Below are positions 18,272-28,430 of a DNA stretch of 64,000 nt, piece by piece. This DNA is from an uncultured Pelagibacteraceae bacterium. Its GTDB lineage: Bacteria > Pseudomonadota > Alphaproteobacteria > Pelagibacterales > Pelagibacteraceae. The notes below the pieces were generated by a model that saw only the letters and a list, made by a program, of their open reading frames with translations, was not told where the DNA came from and searched no databases. Location: positions 1 to 64,000 of the forward strand of contig CACKBK010000002.1 in the NCBI GenBank assembly GCA_902598425.1, given 5' to 3'. A program made the translations under genes and the position numbers. Within the stretch, counting starts at the first letter, position 1; each line of letters starts with the position of its first letter.

Positions 18272-19347
18272 TAGTTCAACTGCCAAATTTGATTGGTTGT
18301 ATCAATCAAAATATTATTTTTATTACATAAATCTAGAAATCTAGCAGGTGATCCATTAAATATAATTCTATAATTAATTTTTTTATTATTAAAATCTTTA
18401 ATAAAAAAATTTGAGACAAATTCTGTGTTATATAGAAACTCTTTAAATAACTTATTTTTTTGATAGTCATTTGCATCGACACTAATATTCAAAGGTAGTT
18501 TAACTGATCGATTTATTTGATTTATTTTTTTCCAATTATCTTCATAGTTATTTTTTATTGAAATAATTAAGCTTGTTAATTCATTTTCATTGTCCAAATT
18601 GATATTATTATAAATATTATTTTGTATTTTTTCATTATTATTAATTGTTATTTTAGATAAAACCTTTATTTTATCATTGTCTTGAAATATCAAACAAACG
18701 ATGAAATCTTTTACATTATATTTGTTAATAATATTTGAGTAATTATAATTTTCTAGATTTTCAATATTCTGATTTAAAGTATTTATTATATCAATATCTT
18801 CAGTGGGTAATATATAATCTAATAAGAAATGCTTACTTGTCCCATCAAGCCAATTAAAAAAAAATGGATTTTGATTAAAAAGATTTACAGTGGTATTGGT
18901 TGTGTCGATTAAAATTGGCAATATAAAAATACTTTTTTTTTTAGGTAGAGAAGGAAAGATATTTTTTTTTTCAAAGAAAAGTAATGTATTTTGTTTGTTA
19001 AAATTAACATCAAATTTAGCAGAATAATAATTTTTAATAAATCTTTCGTCTTTAATTTTGAAGGAATCAATTAAATTTTTGATCTCATTATTTTTAATTC
19101 TACTAAGTTTTACCTCTTCGCTTGAGATAACAGTCATTTTCATAAGTCTTTTAAAAGCCTCAATAAATGCTTTATCCACAACTTTTTCTTTTTTAAAATT
19201 AAGTTCAAAGGGTTCAGTTATTTCAATATCATTTACACTAAATATTGATGATTTTAACTCTGTGCTAGAAAAATTAAAAAATAGAACTGTGCTAAAAAAA
19301 ATTATATAAGCTTTTTTCAAATTCAAAAAAGAAATATTTAAATGCAT
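18271..19347 (-). CDS. DUF2066 domain-containing exported protein
   Basis: The 358-residue protein has an N-terminal hydrophobic segment (AYIIFFSTVLFFNFSS) consistent with export. The N-terminal domain (DKAFIEAFKRLMKMTVISSE then IKDERFIKNYYSAKFDVNF) fits DUF2066, whose function is unknown. The rest is an Asn/Ile/Lys-rich mixed alpha/beta region, ending in SPARFLDLCNKNNILIDTTN. It is translationally coupled to the HdaA-like gene (TAATG). It is divergent from purM with only 11 bases between start codons, so its promoter must lie inside the purM 5' region or be very compact. Confidence 0.7.
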   Translation of the reverse strand: MHLNISFLNLKKAYIIFFSTVLFFNFSSTELKSSIFSVNDIEITEPFELNFKKEKVVDKAFIEAFKRLMKMTVISSEEVKLSRIKNNEIKNLIDSFKIKDERFIKNYYSAKFDVNFNKQNTLLFFEKKNIFPSLPKKKSIFILPILIDTTNTTVNLFNQNPFFFNWLDGTSKHFLLDYILPTEDIDIINTLNQNIENLENYNYSNIINKYNVKDFIVCLIFQDNDKIKVLSKITINNNEKIQNNIYNNINLDNENELTSLIISIKNNYEDNWKKINQINRSVKLPLNISVDANDYQKNKLFKEFLYNTEFVSNFFIKDFNNKKINYRIIFNGSPARFLDLCNKNNILIDTTNQIWQLN

Positions 19348-19358
19348 AATTTATTTTA

Positions 19359-20384
19359 ATGAATAATAAAAAATTTACATATGAAAAAAGTGGCGTAAAT
19401 ATAACAGCAGCTGATAAATTTGTAGATTTTTTATCAAAAAAAGCAAAACAAAGTAAAAATAAATCAAAATTTAAAAATATTGGTGGTTTTGGCTCAATAT
19501 CAGAAATACCAAAAAAATTTAAAAACCCAAAAATAGTTACCTCCACTGATGGGGTTGGTACCAAAATTGAAATTGCAAATGAGTTAAACAAATTTGATAC
19601 CATAGGAATTGATTTAGTTGCAATGTGTGTAAATGATCTTATTGTTCAAGGTGCAAAACCTTTGATCTTTTTAGATTATATATCAATAAATAAAATTGAA
19701 CTAAAAAAACTTAAATCCATAATCAAAGGAATTATTATTGGATGTAAAATTTCGGATTGCGAACTTGTAGGTGGAGAAACTGCAGAAATGCCAGGAACAT
19801 ATGGGAAAAATAAATTTGATATAGCGGGATTTTCTGTTGGTGTTGTGGACAATAAAAGTTTTATTGATAAAAATAAAATAAAAAAAGGTAATTTAATACT
19901 TGCAATTCCATCAAGCGGTATTCATTCTAACGGATATTCATTACTAAGATATATTTTAAAAAAAAATAAAATTAATTTTAAAAAGAATAATTTTTTAAAA
20001 AGAGAATTAATTAAACCAACAAAAATTTATACAAAAGAGATACTATTGCTTAACGAAAAAAATTTAATTAATGGATGTGCAAATATTACAGGTGGTGGAA
20101 TAATAGATAATATTAAAAGGGTAATACCAAATGGATTATGTGCAAGTATTGATCTTTCAAAAATAAAAGTCCCAAAAATTTTTAAGTGGGTAAAAAAGCA
20201 AAATGTAGAGGAAATGGAAATGTTAAAAACTTTTAATTGTGGTGTTGGTTTTTGTTTAATTATTGAGAAAAAAAATTTAAATAAAATAAAAAAATTTTTT
20301 CCAAAAGAGTACAAACCTTATCAAATTGGTAAAATAACTAATGGGAAAATTAAAACTCTTTTTTATGATAAAGTTATTTGGTAA
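19359..20384 (+). CDS. purM: Phosphoribosylformylglycinamidine cyclo-ligase (AIR synthetase)
   Basis: The 341-residue protein carries the PurM motifs TYEKSGVNITAADKFVDFLS, VTSTDGVGTKIEIA, IGIDLVAMCVNDLIVQGAKP, LVGGETAEMPGTYG, PSSGIHSNGYSLLRYI and ITGGGIIDNIKRVIP. It closes formylglycinamidine ribotide to aminoimidazole ribotide using ATP in purine synthesis. The length is normal. The 3' end overlaps purN, the usual purMN arrangement. Confidence 0.95.
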   Translation: MNNKKFTYEKSGVNITAADKFVDFLSKKAKQSKNKSKFKNIGGFGSISEIPKKFKNPKIVTSTDGVGTKIEIANELNKFDTIGIDLVAMCVNDLIVQGAKPLIFLDYISINKIELKKLKSIIKGIIIGCKISDCELVGGETAEMPGTYGKNKFDIAGFSVGVVDNKSFIDKNKIKKGNLILAIPSSGIHSNGYSLLRYILKKNKINFKKNNFLKRELIKPTKIYTKEILLLNEKNLINGCANITGGGIIDNIKRVIPNGLCASIDLSKIKVPKIFKWVKKQNVEEMEMLKTFNCGVGFCLIIEKKNLNKIKKFFPKEYKPYQIGKITNGKIKTLFYDKVIW

Positions 20385-20940
20385 TAAAACAAAAGTTGCT
20401 GTCTTTATTTCTGGAAGAGGAACAAATTTAAAAAGTTTATTTTATTTTTCGAAAAAAAAAAAATCGAAGGTGCAGATTTGTATTGTAATTTCTAATAAAA
20501 AGTACGCAAAAGGATTAAATTTTGCAAAAAAACATAATATAAAATTTCAAACTTTTACTTTTAAAAATAGTTTAAAAGATGAGTTAAAAGTTTTAAAAAT
20601 TTTAAAAAAAAAAAATATTAATATTATTTGTCTTGCGGGTTTTATGAAAATTTTGTCAAATGAATTTATAAAAAGATTTAAAGGTAAAATCATTAATATT
20701 CATCCCTCTTTATTGCCAAGATATAAAGGTCTTGATACACATAATAGAGCTATAAATAATAATGATAAATATTCTGGGTGCACTGTCCATTATGTTACCT
20801 CGAAATTAGACTCAGGAAAAATCATATTACAGAAAAAAGTAAAAATTTTTAAAAACGATAATGCTAAAAGTCTAAAAAAAAGGATATTAAAGCATGAACA
20901 TAAAATTTATCCCAAAGCTTTAAAAATGATTTTAAATTAG
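20365..20940 (+). CDS. purN: Phosphoribosylglycinamide formyltransferase
   Basis: This is a formyltetrahydrofolate-dependent GAR transformylase of about 191 residues. Visible motifs are KVAVFISGRGTNLKSL, ICLAGFMKILSNEFIKRF, the catalytic HPSLLPRYKGLDTHNRAI (His) and GCTVHYVTSKLDSGKIILQ (Asp). An ATG at 20341 would add eight residues (MGKLKLFF), but the ATG at 20365 overlaps purM by 20 nt instead of 44 nt and brings the start closer to the family core. The choice is not certain. It converges on ndk with a 4-nt overlap. Confidence 0.93.
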   Translation: MIKLFGNKTKVAVFISGRGTNLKSLFYFSKKKKSKVQICIVISNKKYAKGLNFAKKHNIKFQTFTFKNSLKDELKVLKILKKKNINIICLAGFMKILSNEFIKRFKGKIINIHPSLLPRYKGLDTHNRAINNNDKYSGCTVHYVTSKLDSGKIILQKKVKIFKNDNAKSLKKRILKHEHKIYPKALKMILN

Positions 20941-21347
20941 TTGTTGAAAAAGAAATTAATCTCGACTTTTGCGTTATCTATACTGTCTGAACCATGAACT
21001 GAATTTTTATCTATAGATAAACCAAATTCTTTTCTAATTGTTCCATCATCTGCATTTTTTGGATCAGTAGCACCCATTAGTCTTCTATTATCTAACACTG
21101 CTCCATTTTTTTCTAATACCATCACAACTATTGGTCCTGAGGATAGATAGTTACATAAATCATTATAAAATGGTTTTGTTTCGTGCACTTTGTAAAATTT
21201 TTCAGCATCTGTTTTTTCAAGTTTAATTTTCTTTTCTTTAATAATTTTAAAACCCTCATTTATAAACATTGTTTTGATTTTATCTTCTAGATTTCTCTCT
21301 ACAGCATCTGGTTTGATAATTGACAGAGTTTGTTCCAAATTACTCAT
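20937..21347 (-). CDS. ndk: Nucleoside diphosphate kinase
   Basis: The protein has 136 residues from the ATG at 21347. It begins EQTLSIIKPDAVERN, contains FYNDLCNYLSSGPIVVMVLE and MGATDPKNADDGTIRKEFG, and has the phosphohistidine motif NSVHGSDSIDNA. It transfers phosphate from ATP to other NDPs. Four extra residues upstream (start at 21359) are possible but not conserved. The start lies inside the last codons of pepA, so the two are translationally coupled. Confidence 0.95.
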   Translation of the reverse strand: MSNLEQTLSIIKPDAVERNLEDKIKTMFINEGFKIIKEKKIKLEKTDAEKFYKVHETKPFYNDLCNYLSSGPIVVMVLEKNGAVLDNRRLMGATDPKNADDGTIRKEFGLSIDKNSVHGSDSIDNAKVEINFFFNN

Positions 21348-22809
21348 AATTATCTTCAACTAATTTATTTAGCAATCTTACTCCATAACCTGTAGCTCCA
21401 CTTGAGTTTAATGCTCCACCATATTTTGAAAAAGCCATACCAGCTATATCAAGATGAGCCCAAGGTGTTTTATTTAAAATAAATCTTTGTAGAAATTGTG
21501 CTGCTGTTGTAGAGCCTGCTCCACCAACATAATTTATGTTTTGCATATCTGCGTTTTTTGAGTCCATCAGTTTATCAAAGTTTTTATGTAGAGGCATTCT
21601 CCATAATTTTTCGTCAGTTTTTTCACCAGCATCAATTAATTCTTTAGATAATTTATCGTTATTAGAAAACAGTCCTCCATATTCTGATCCCAAAGAAACA
21701 ATTATTGCACCAGTTAAAGTTGCTAAATCAATCATAAATTTAGGTCTAAATTTCTTTTCAGTAAAAGTTAGAGCATCTGCTAAAACTAATCTTCCTTCAG
21801 CATCTGTGTTTAATACTTCGATTGTTTTTCCACTATAAGATTTTACAATATCTCCTGGTCTTTGAGCATTTCCGCTAACCATATTTTCAACTAGACCTAC
21901 AACACCTACAGCATTTACCGTTGCTTTTCTTAGAGCTAAAGTTTTCATTAACCCTACTACAGCAGCAGAGCCCGCCATGTCATAAGTCATGTCTTCCATG
22001 AACCTTGCTGGTTTTAGTGAGTAACCGCCAGTATCGAAGCATACACCCTTTCCAATAAATGCTAAGGGTTTACTTTTTGACCTATTACCATTCCATTCCA
22101 ACGTAACTAGGTATGATCCTCTTACGCTTCCTTGACCAACTCCTAAAAGAGCTCCCATGCCTAATTTTTTAAGTTCTTTCTGATTATATACCTTTACCTT
22201 CAAACCGATTTTTTTTAATTTAAGCAGCCTTTTTGCATATTCGTCTGGATGAAGAATATTGCCTGGTTCTGATACAAGGTCTTTCGTATATTTTATACCT
22301 TCTAAAATTGATGAAAATCTATCGAATTTTTTTTTATTTTTATTTTTTTTTGAACCTAAAATAGTAACCTCTATATTATTTTCCTCATGTTTAGTTTTAT
22401 ATTTATTAAAATTATATGATTTAAGCTGCATACCATGCAGGAACTCCTCAATAAATGTGCTATTCTTACTTTGGGTAGCATTAGTATTTTTACTTAAGAA
22501 AGTAACATCAAAAATAAGGTTTGATTTAAGATAGTTATAAAAATTTGCACCTTTCTTTTCATTGTCGGTAGCTGTTAGTTTATTTTTGATTTTTATTAAA
22601 ATTATTTTTTGATCAGAGTTAAGATTAAACGAGATAAACTCTTTTTTTTTGTTTTTGTTTGAAATTATCAATTTACTTATATGATTAGAGCTTTTGCTTA
22701 TATTTAATTTATTGAGACCATTAATTTTGAATTCCTCGTCAGAAAATAAAACGTAATTTTTAATACTTTTATCGTTGGATGCTGTTTTATGGGTTATTTT
22801 TATTGACAT
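21340..22809 (-). CDS. pepA: Leucyl aminopeptidase (M17)
   Basis: The 489-residue protein has an Asn/Lys-rich N-terminal macrodomain-like part and a conserved M17 catalytic half. Catalytic motifs are GKGVCFDTGGYSLKP, MTYDMAGSAAVVGLM (metal Asp), the signature NTDAEGRLVLADALT with the active-site Arg, and DLATLTGAIIVSLGSEYGG. It is a dinuclear-metal cytosolic exopeptidase that removes N-terminal residues from peptides. It is divergent from the lptF operon, with about 80 bases between them. Confidence 0.94.
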   Translation of the reverse strand: MSIKITHKTASNDKSIKNYVLFSDEEFKINGLNKLNISKSSNHISKLIISNKNKKKEFISFNLNSDQKIILIKIKNKLTATDNEKKGANFYNYLKSNLIFDVTFLSKNTNATQSKNSTFIEEFLHGMQLKSYNFNKYKTKHEENNIEVTILGSKKNKNKKKFDRFSSILEGIKYTKDLVSEPGNILHPDEYAKRLLKLKKIGLKVKVYNQKELKKLGMGALLGVGQGSVRGSYLVTLEWNGNRSKSKPLAFIGKGVCFDTGGYSLKPARFMEDMTYDMAGSAAVVGLMKTLALRKATVNAVGVVGLVENMVSGNAQRPGDIVKSYSGKTIEVLNTDAEGRLVLADALTFTEKKFRPKFMIDLATLTGAIIVSLGSEYGGLFSNNDKLSKELIDAGEKTDEKLWRMPLHKNFDKLMDSKNADMQNINYVGGAGSTTAAQFLQRFILNKTPWAHLDIAGMAFSKYGGALNSSGATGYGVRLLNKLVEDNYE

Positions 22810-22890
22810 TTTTGTTAAATATGTACTTTAGGTTGTATTTAAAATATAAACTAATGTTGAATTTATATAGATATTATCAGGTAAATTTCA

Positions 22891-24009
22891 ATGAAAAAAA
22901 TTATTTATAATCAGCTTTTGAAAGATATCACCAAGTTTTTTTTATTATCAAGTCTAAGTTTGTCCCTAATTATATGGGTAATTCAAGCTGTAAATTTTTT
23001 AGATTATATATCTGAAGACGGACATGGCATTTTGACCTACTTTAACATCACATTGCTAAATTTTCCAAAAATTTTTAGTAGAATTTTGCCATTCTGTATT
23101 TTTATTAGTATTTTTTATACGCTTAATAGATATGAAAATAAAAATGAATTATTAATTTTTTGGAATATAGGTATTAATAAAATTAAATTTGTTAATGTTC
23201 TCATTATATTTTCTTTTATATTTTTATTATTACAAATATTTTTAAATACATTAATCGTTCCAAAAACATTAAACTCAGCACGAGAGTATATAAGAAACTC
23301 TAATGTTGACTTTTTTCCCAATCTAATAAAGGAAAAAAAATTTATTGATGTTGTTGAAAACTTAACTATTTTTGTAGAGTCTAAAGATAAAGAAGGAAAC
23401 TTAAAGAATATTTACTTAAAAGACTTAGTAAAAAAAAATCAGTCACAAATTATATATGCTGAAAGTGGAAAAATATTATCTGAGAATGGTAAGAATTTTT
23501 TAGTTTTAAATAATGGGAGTTTTATTGATATTAATAATAAAAACCTCACCAGATTTGCTTTTAAAAGAACTGATATTAACTTAGATAAATACTCCTCAAA
23601 AACTACTAAAACACCTAAATTTCAAGAGCTATCTACTATCAATCTCATATCATGTTTGTATAAACTTAATTATAATATTATTCTTTCTAAAATACCTACT
23701 TACTTTCAATGTGAAAGTAAAGCTGAGAATGACATTGATGAGGAGTTGTTTAAAAGAATTATAAAACCTTTTTTTATTCCAAGTATTGTTCTCATAGCGT
23801 GCTTAATTATTTTGTCTAATAAAGATTCTTACAAATATAATAGATTACAAAATATTTTATTCATTGTTGGTTTCTTTGTAATTGTTATATCTGAAATTAC
23901 TGCGAGATACATAGGTAATAGTAAAATTGAATTTTTTATATTTCTACCTTTAATTACTTTTTTAATTAGTTATTTATTTTTTATATTTAAACTTAGAGTA
24001 AGCAGATGA
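22891..24009 (+). CDS. lptF: LPS export permease LptF
   Basis: The 372-residue YjgP/YjgQ-family inner-membrane protein has two N-terminal TM helices (SSLSLSLIIWVIQAVNFLDY and ILPFCIFISIFYTLNRYENK), a third ending near the jelly-roll domain, a periplasmic domain (about residues 130-270) and a C-terminal helical bundle. It forms the LptB2FG transporter that extracts LPS from the inner membrane. It overlaps lptG by 4 nt (ATGA). The envelope run continues lptG, lptD and surA. Confidence 0.88.
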   Translation: MKKIIYNQLLKDITKFFLLSSLSLSLIIWVIQAVNFLDYISEDGHGILTYFNITLLNFPKIFSRILPFCIFISIFYTLNRYENKNELLIFWNIGINKIKFVNVLIIFSFIFLLLQIFLNTLIVPKTLNSAREYIRNSNVDFFPNLIKEKKFIDVVENLTIFVESKDKEGNLKNIYLKDLVKKNQSQIIYAESGKILSENGKNFLVLNNGSFIDINNKNLTRFAFKRTDINLDKYSSKTTKTPKFQELSTINLISCLYKLNYNIILSKIPTYFQCESKAENDIDEELFKRIIKPFFIPSIVLIACLIILSNKDSYKYNRLQNILFIVGFFVIVISEITARYIGNSKIEFFIFLPLITFLISYLFFIFKLRVSR

Positions 24010-25085
24010 TTAAAGTGTATCAAAAATACTTAATTTTATCCTTTTTAAAAATATTCTTAGTTGTATTTTCAATTTTTTTTTCTCTTGTTATTATTCTTAA
24101 TATTTTTGAAGAGGTATCCTACCTGAGGGATACTGACACAAATTTATTATTTCCTCTTTTTTTAACATTGCTAAATTCACCTTCAATTGTGTATGAAACT
24201 TTTCCATTCATTTTTTTTATATCAACACAGTTTTTATTTATAAGATTGTTAGATAAAGAAGAATTAGATATTTTCAAAAAAGTTAGTCTAAGTAATTTTA
24301 AAATTATATCTATTTTATCAAGTTTTGCATTTATAGTATCTATATTTATTTTAATAATTTTTTATAATCTTTCATCAAATCTTAAATTTGCTTATTTAGA
24401 TCTTAAAAATAAATACTCAAAAGATAACAAGTATCTAGCTGTTGTAACTGAAAATGGTTTGTGGATTAAAGATGAAATAAATAGTTATATTAATATTATA
24501 AATGCTGAAAGAATTTCTGAGGGAATTTTATACGATGTTACAATAAATCAATTTACCAAGGACTACGAAAATATTAATAATATTTTAGTTGATGAAATTA
24601 ATATTGAATCAAAACAATGGATTTTAAAGAACGCAAACTATTCTAGTGGAAGTTCAAGTACAAAAAAAAGTGAAAATACATTTTTTGAAAGCAATTTTGA
24701 TGCAGAACAGATAAATCAGCTTTTTTCGGATTTATCTTCATTAAACTTTATGGAGCTTAATAAACTTAAAAATGAGTACAAAAGTGTTGGATATTCAACA
24801 ACCAATTTAAATATTCATTTTCATAAACTTGCTTCTTATCCAATCAATTTAACAATAATGACGATATTTGGATGTATAATAATGCTTAATATTAAGAGGA
24901 ATAGTTCGAAAATTTTCCATCTCATCTTGGGAACGCTTTGCTCTGTTGTAATTTATTATGTAAATTACTTCTCTAGTCTGCTTGGAGAAAATGAACAATT
25001 ACCTGAATATTTATCAATATGGATACCGTTATTAATTATATCTTTATTTTGTAGCATTGGATTAGTCAGGATTAACGAGAAATAA
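24006..25085 (+). CDS. lptG: LPS export permease LptG
   Basis: The 359-residue YjgP/YjgQ-family protein is the partner of LptF. It has TM segments near residues 10-30 (IFLVVFSIFFSLVIILNIFE), 50-75 and 95-120, a periplasmic beta-rich middle (WIKDEINSYINIINAERISE), and a C-terminal TM pair. The segment NIHFHKLASYPINLTIMTIF resembles the conserved KxxxPxxxLxM motif of this family. It starts inside the lptF stop, and lptD starts immediately after its own stop. Confidence 0.87.
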   Translation: MIKVYQKYLILSFLKIFLVVFSIFFSLVIILNIFEEVSYLRDTDTNLLFPLFLTLLNSPSIVYETFPFIFFISTQFLFIRLLDKEELDIFKKVSLSNFKIISILSSFAFIVSIFILIIFYNLSSNLKFAYLDLKNKYSKDNKYLAVVTENGLWIKDEINSYINIINAERISEGILYDVTINQFTKDYENINNILVDEINIESKQWILKNANYSSGSSSTKKSENTFFESNFDAEQINQLFSDLSSLNFMELNKLKNEYKSVGYSTTNLNIHFHKLASYPINLTIMTIFGCIIMLNIKRNSSKIFHLILGTLCSVVIYYVNYFSSLLGENEQLPEYLSIWIPLLIISLFCSIGLVRINEK

Positions 25086-27485
25086 ATGATAAAAAAATTA
25101 TTATTAGTTTACGTCATAACAATCTTTTTTACTTTCATTAATAAAACTTTATTAGCAGAGGATTTTTTTTTTGAAGGTGAAGAAATTCAAGTTATTGATA
25201 ATGGAGAGATTCTCAAATCAAATCAGGGGATTAAGATTTCTTCAACAAGTGGTGTTATTATAACAGCTCAGGAATTTGAGTATAATAAAAAAAATTCTGA
25301 ACTTGTGGTGAGCACAAATGTAATTGTAGATGATAAAACCAATGATGCAATCATAAAAACCAATAAAATTAAATATTTTAAAGATTTAGAGAAAATTCAA
25401 ACATTTGACAAAACCGAAATTGTGATAGAAAAAAATATTTTAATAAAAACAAAAAATTTAATTTATTTGAGAAATTCAAGTGAAATTAAATCTAAATATA
25501 AAACCTCATTAACAGATCAATATCAGAATAACTTTAGCACAGACGATTTTTTATTTGATATTTCAAATAAAATTTTTAAAGGACAAAATGTAAATATTAA
25601 AGATAAAGATGGAAATATTTCTTTTTTTAAAAATTTTTTGAGCGATATAAGTAAAAATGAATTTTATGGAAAAGATATAAAAATAAATTTTTCCAATAAA
25701 TCTTTTGGAAATATTTTTAATGAACCTAGATTATATGGAAATATTTTAGAATCTAAAAATAATACTACAATTGTATCAAAAGGAATTTTTACAACTTGTA
25801 AAAAAAGAGATGGGTGTCCTCCCTGGTCACTAAAAGCTGATAAGATAATTCATGACAAAAGAAAAAAAACTATTAATTATTTAAATGCTTGGCTAGAAGT
25901 TTATGATAAGCCAGTATTATACTTTCCAAAATTTTTTCATCCTGACCCTACTGTGAAAAGACAGTCAGGTTTTTTGATTCCACAATTAAATGACTCGGGA
26001 AATACAGGTACATCTATCCAAATACCATATTATAAAGTTATTGCTGATAATGAAGATATGACAATTCAACCAAGACTATTCACAAATAATGATATTATAC
26101 TACAAAATGAGTACAGAAAAATAGGAAAAAATTATAATCATTTAAGTGATTTTAGTTTTTATACTTCAGCATTTAGTGATAATAATCAAACATCTAAATC
26201 ACATTTCTTCTCCAATACAAAATTTAAATATGAAGATGGAATTTTCGATGAATACAATCTTGAATTAAATTTAGAACAAGTGGCTAATGACACTTATCTA
26301 AAAAAGTATAAAATTAATTCACCTTTAATCAAAAGTGAAACTTTAATGCATTCATTTTTAGAATTTAGTGGATACAACGATGATAGTTCTTTAGTATTAA
26401 GCACAGAAGTTTATGAAGACCTCACAAAAAAATCCTCAGATAGATATGAAATTATTATTCCTAATCTTAATTATTCGAAAGACTTAAAGAAAATTTTCGA
26501 TTTAAAGGGATCGTTAAATTTTCAATCAGACTTTTTTCAAAAACAATATGATACAAACAAGTATGATCAAATATTAAATAATTCAATAATTTATACTTCT
26601 CAAAAAAAATTTGAGAATAATGGTTTTGTTAAAAATTTTGAGCTTGGAATTTTAAACCCAAATCAAAGTACTAAGACTGGTTCTAATAATGAGAGTAAAT
26701 CGAAAAACCAACTGCTTTCTCAGTTTATGTACAATTTAAGCTTCCCTTTATCAAAACAATCTGAGTATTATAATAGTTTTATAACACCAAAAATATCTTA
26801 CAGATTTAGTCCAAATAAAACTAAAAATATGTCTGATAAAGATCGTAGATTGGACATTTCAAATATAAACTCATTTAATAGATTTTCAGAAAGTGATGCA
26901 GTTGAGGGTGGACATTCAATAACGGCAAGTTTTGATTATAAAAAAAATGATAAATTAGGAGATGAAAAAATATCATTAGAGTTTGCACAGGTAATAAGTG
27001 ATACTGCAAATGAAGATTTACCAATAAAAAGTTCTTTAAATAAAAAATATTCTGATTTAATTGGAAATTTAAAATTAAAAGTTTCAGATGTTTTAAAACT
27101 AGATTATGATTTTATGTTAGATGATGGGCTTTCTTCTTCAAATTACAATTCATTAAAAACAACTTTTTCAGTAAACAATCTTATAACGACTTTTGAATAT
27201 TTAGAAGAAAACGAAATTATTGGCTCTAATCATTACGTTGGCAATGAAACAACTTTAAAATTCAATAATTCTAATAGTTTAGCTTTTAAAACTAGATCAA
27301 ATAGAGAAATTGATATGACGGAGTTTTATAACTTAATGTATCAATATGAGAATGATTGTTTAAGGGCAGCCCTTGAGTATAACAAAACCTTCTATGCAGA
27401 TAGTGATATTAAACCCGAGGAAGAAATATTATTTTCTCTGACCATAATGCCTTTTTCAAAATTTAGCTCAACAAATTTGAAATAA
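25086..27485 (+). CDS. lptD: LPS-assembly outer-membrane protein LptD
   Basis: The 799-residue protein has a signal peptide (LLLVYVITIFFTFINKTLLA), an OstA/LptA-like beta-taco N-terminal domain (about 30-230), and a large beta-barrel C-terminal domain. The conserved LptD_2 motif is visible as KRDGCPPWSLKADKIIHD followed by LNAWLEVYDKPVLYFPKFFH and DPTVKRQSGFLIP. A cysteine pair lies in the FTTCKKRDGC region. It inserts LPS into the outer leaflet. There is no gap to lptG, and surA follows after 6 nt. Confidence 0.93.
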   Translation: MIKKLLLVYVITIFFTFINKTLLAEDFFFEGEEIQVIDNGEILKSNQGIKISSTSGVIITAQEFEYNKKNSELVVSTNVIVDDKTNDAIIKTNKIKYFKDLEKIQTFDKTEIVIEKNILIKTKNLIYLRNSSEIKSKYKTSLTDQYQNNFSTDDFLFDISNKIFKGQNVNIKDKDGNISFFKNFLSDISKNEFYGKDIKINFSNKSFGNIFNEPRLYGNILESKNNTTIVSKGIFTTCKKRDGCPPWSLKADKIIHDKRKKTINYLNAWLEVYDKPVLYFPKFFHPDPTVKRQSGFLIPQLNDSGNTGTSIQIPYYKVIADNEDMTIQPRLFTNNDIILQNEYRKIGKNYNHLSDFSFYTSAFSDNNQTSKSHFFSNTKFKYEDGIFDEYNLELNLEQVANDTYLKKYKINSPLIKSETLMHSFLEFSGYNDDSSLVLSTEVYEDLTKKSSDRYEIIIPNLNYSKDLKKIFDLKGSLNFQSDFFQKQYDTNKYDQILNNSIIYTSQKKFENNGFVKNFELGILNPNQSTKTGSNNESKSKNQLLSQFMYNLSFPLSKQSEYYNSFITPKISYRFSPNKTKNMSDKDRRLDISNINSFNRFSESDAVEGGHSITASFDYKKNDKLGDEKISLEFAQVISDTANEDLPIKSSLNKKYSDLIGNLKLKVSDVLKLDYDFMLDDGLSSSNYNSLKTTFSVNNLITTFEYLEENEIIGSNHYVGNETTLKFNNSNSLAFKTRSNREIDMTEFYNLMYQYENDCLRAALEYNKTFYADSDIKPEEEILFSLTIMPFSKFSSTNLK

Positions 27486-27491
27486 TTAAAT

Positions 27492-28430
27492 ATGATAAAA
27501 GCAAAATATATATTATTTTTATTATTTATATTTAGTTTTTTTAACATAAATAATCTTTATGCAAAAAAAATTGAAATTTTATATAAAGTTGAAAACTATC
27601 CAATTACAAATAAAGATATTACAAAAGAAATTAGTTACTTAATAATGCTAAACAAGGAACTGAAAAAAATTGATGAGAGAGAACTTGTTCAATATGCAAC
27701 AAAATCTATTATTAAAGAAAAGGTAAAGAAAAATGAGATTCTAAAAAATTTTCAATTTGGAGGAAATGAAAATTTAGTTCAGAGTCAATTAAATTCTTTG
27801 AGGAATAATTTAAACCTAAATCAAAATGAATTTGAGAGTTTGCTTAATTCTTTAGATATATCTGAAAAATATTTAAATGAGAAAATTGAAATCGAATTAC
27901 TCTGGAACAAATTAATTTATACAATTTATAAAGATAAATTGGTTATAAATGAAATTGAAATAAAAAATAAATTGAAAGAAGACTTAGAAAATCCATCAAA
28001 CTTTCTTGAGGAATATTTGTTGTATGAAATTCTATTTACACCTTCACAAAAAACAGATTTGGATTCTAATAAATTTAAAATTGAAAAAAGTATAAGAGAA
28101 ATTGGATTTGAAAATACTGCAAATGTTCTTAGTGAAGCACCATCCTCAAAGCTTGGTGGTAAAATTGGTTGGGTTAAAGAAAATCAACTTACAAAAGAAG
28201 TTTTAAATAGTATTAAAAATTTAGAAATTGGAGATTTTACAAATCCTTTAAATGTTCCTGGCGGTCAACTTTTTTTACTTTTAAAAGATAAAAGAAAATC
28301 TAAATTAGATTTAAGCTTTGATGAGGAATATAAAAAAATTATTTCAGCTGAGCAAAATCGTCAATTAGGCCAGTATTCATTAATATATTACAAAAAAACC
28401 GAGCTTAATACAAAAATCTATGACAACTAA
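27492..28430 (+). CDS. surA: SurA-like periplasmic peptidyl-prolyl isomerase/chaperone
   Basis: The 312-residue protein has a signal peptide (YILFLLFIFSFFNINNLYA), a SurA N-terminal domain (KVENYPITNKDITKEISYLI) and one parvulin-like domain near residues 170-265 (EILFTPSQ then SSKLGGKIGWVKENQLTKEV and IGDFTNPLNVPGGQLFLLL). E. coli SurA has two parvulin domains and is longer, so this is a reduced form. It chaperones outer-membrane proteins such as LptD, its neighbour. It overlaps pdxA by 11 nt. Confidence 0.82.
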   Translation: MIKAKYILFLLFIFSFFNINNLYAKKIEILYKVENYPITNKDITKEISYLIMLNKELKKIDERELVQYATKSIIKEKVKKNEILKNFQFGGNENLVQSQLNSLRNNLNLNQNEFESLLNSLDISEKYLNEKIEIELLWNKLIYTIYKDKLVINEIEIKNKLKEDLENPSNFLEEYLLYEILFTPSQKTDLDSNKFKIEKSIREIGFENTANVLSEAPSSKLGGKIGWVKENQLTKEVLNSIKNLEIGDFTNPLNVPGGQLFLLLKDKRKSKLDLSFDEEYKKIISAEQNRQLGQYSLIYYKKTELNTKIYDN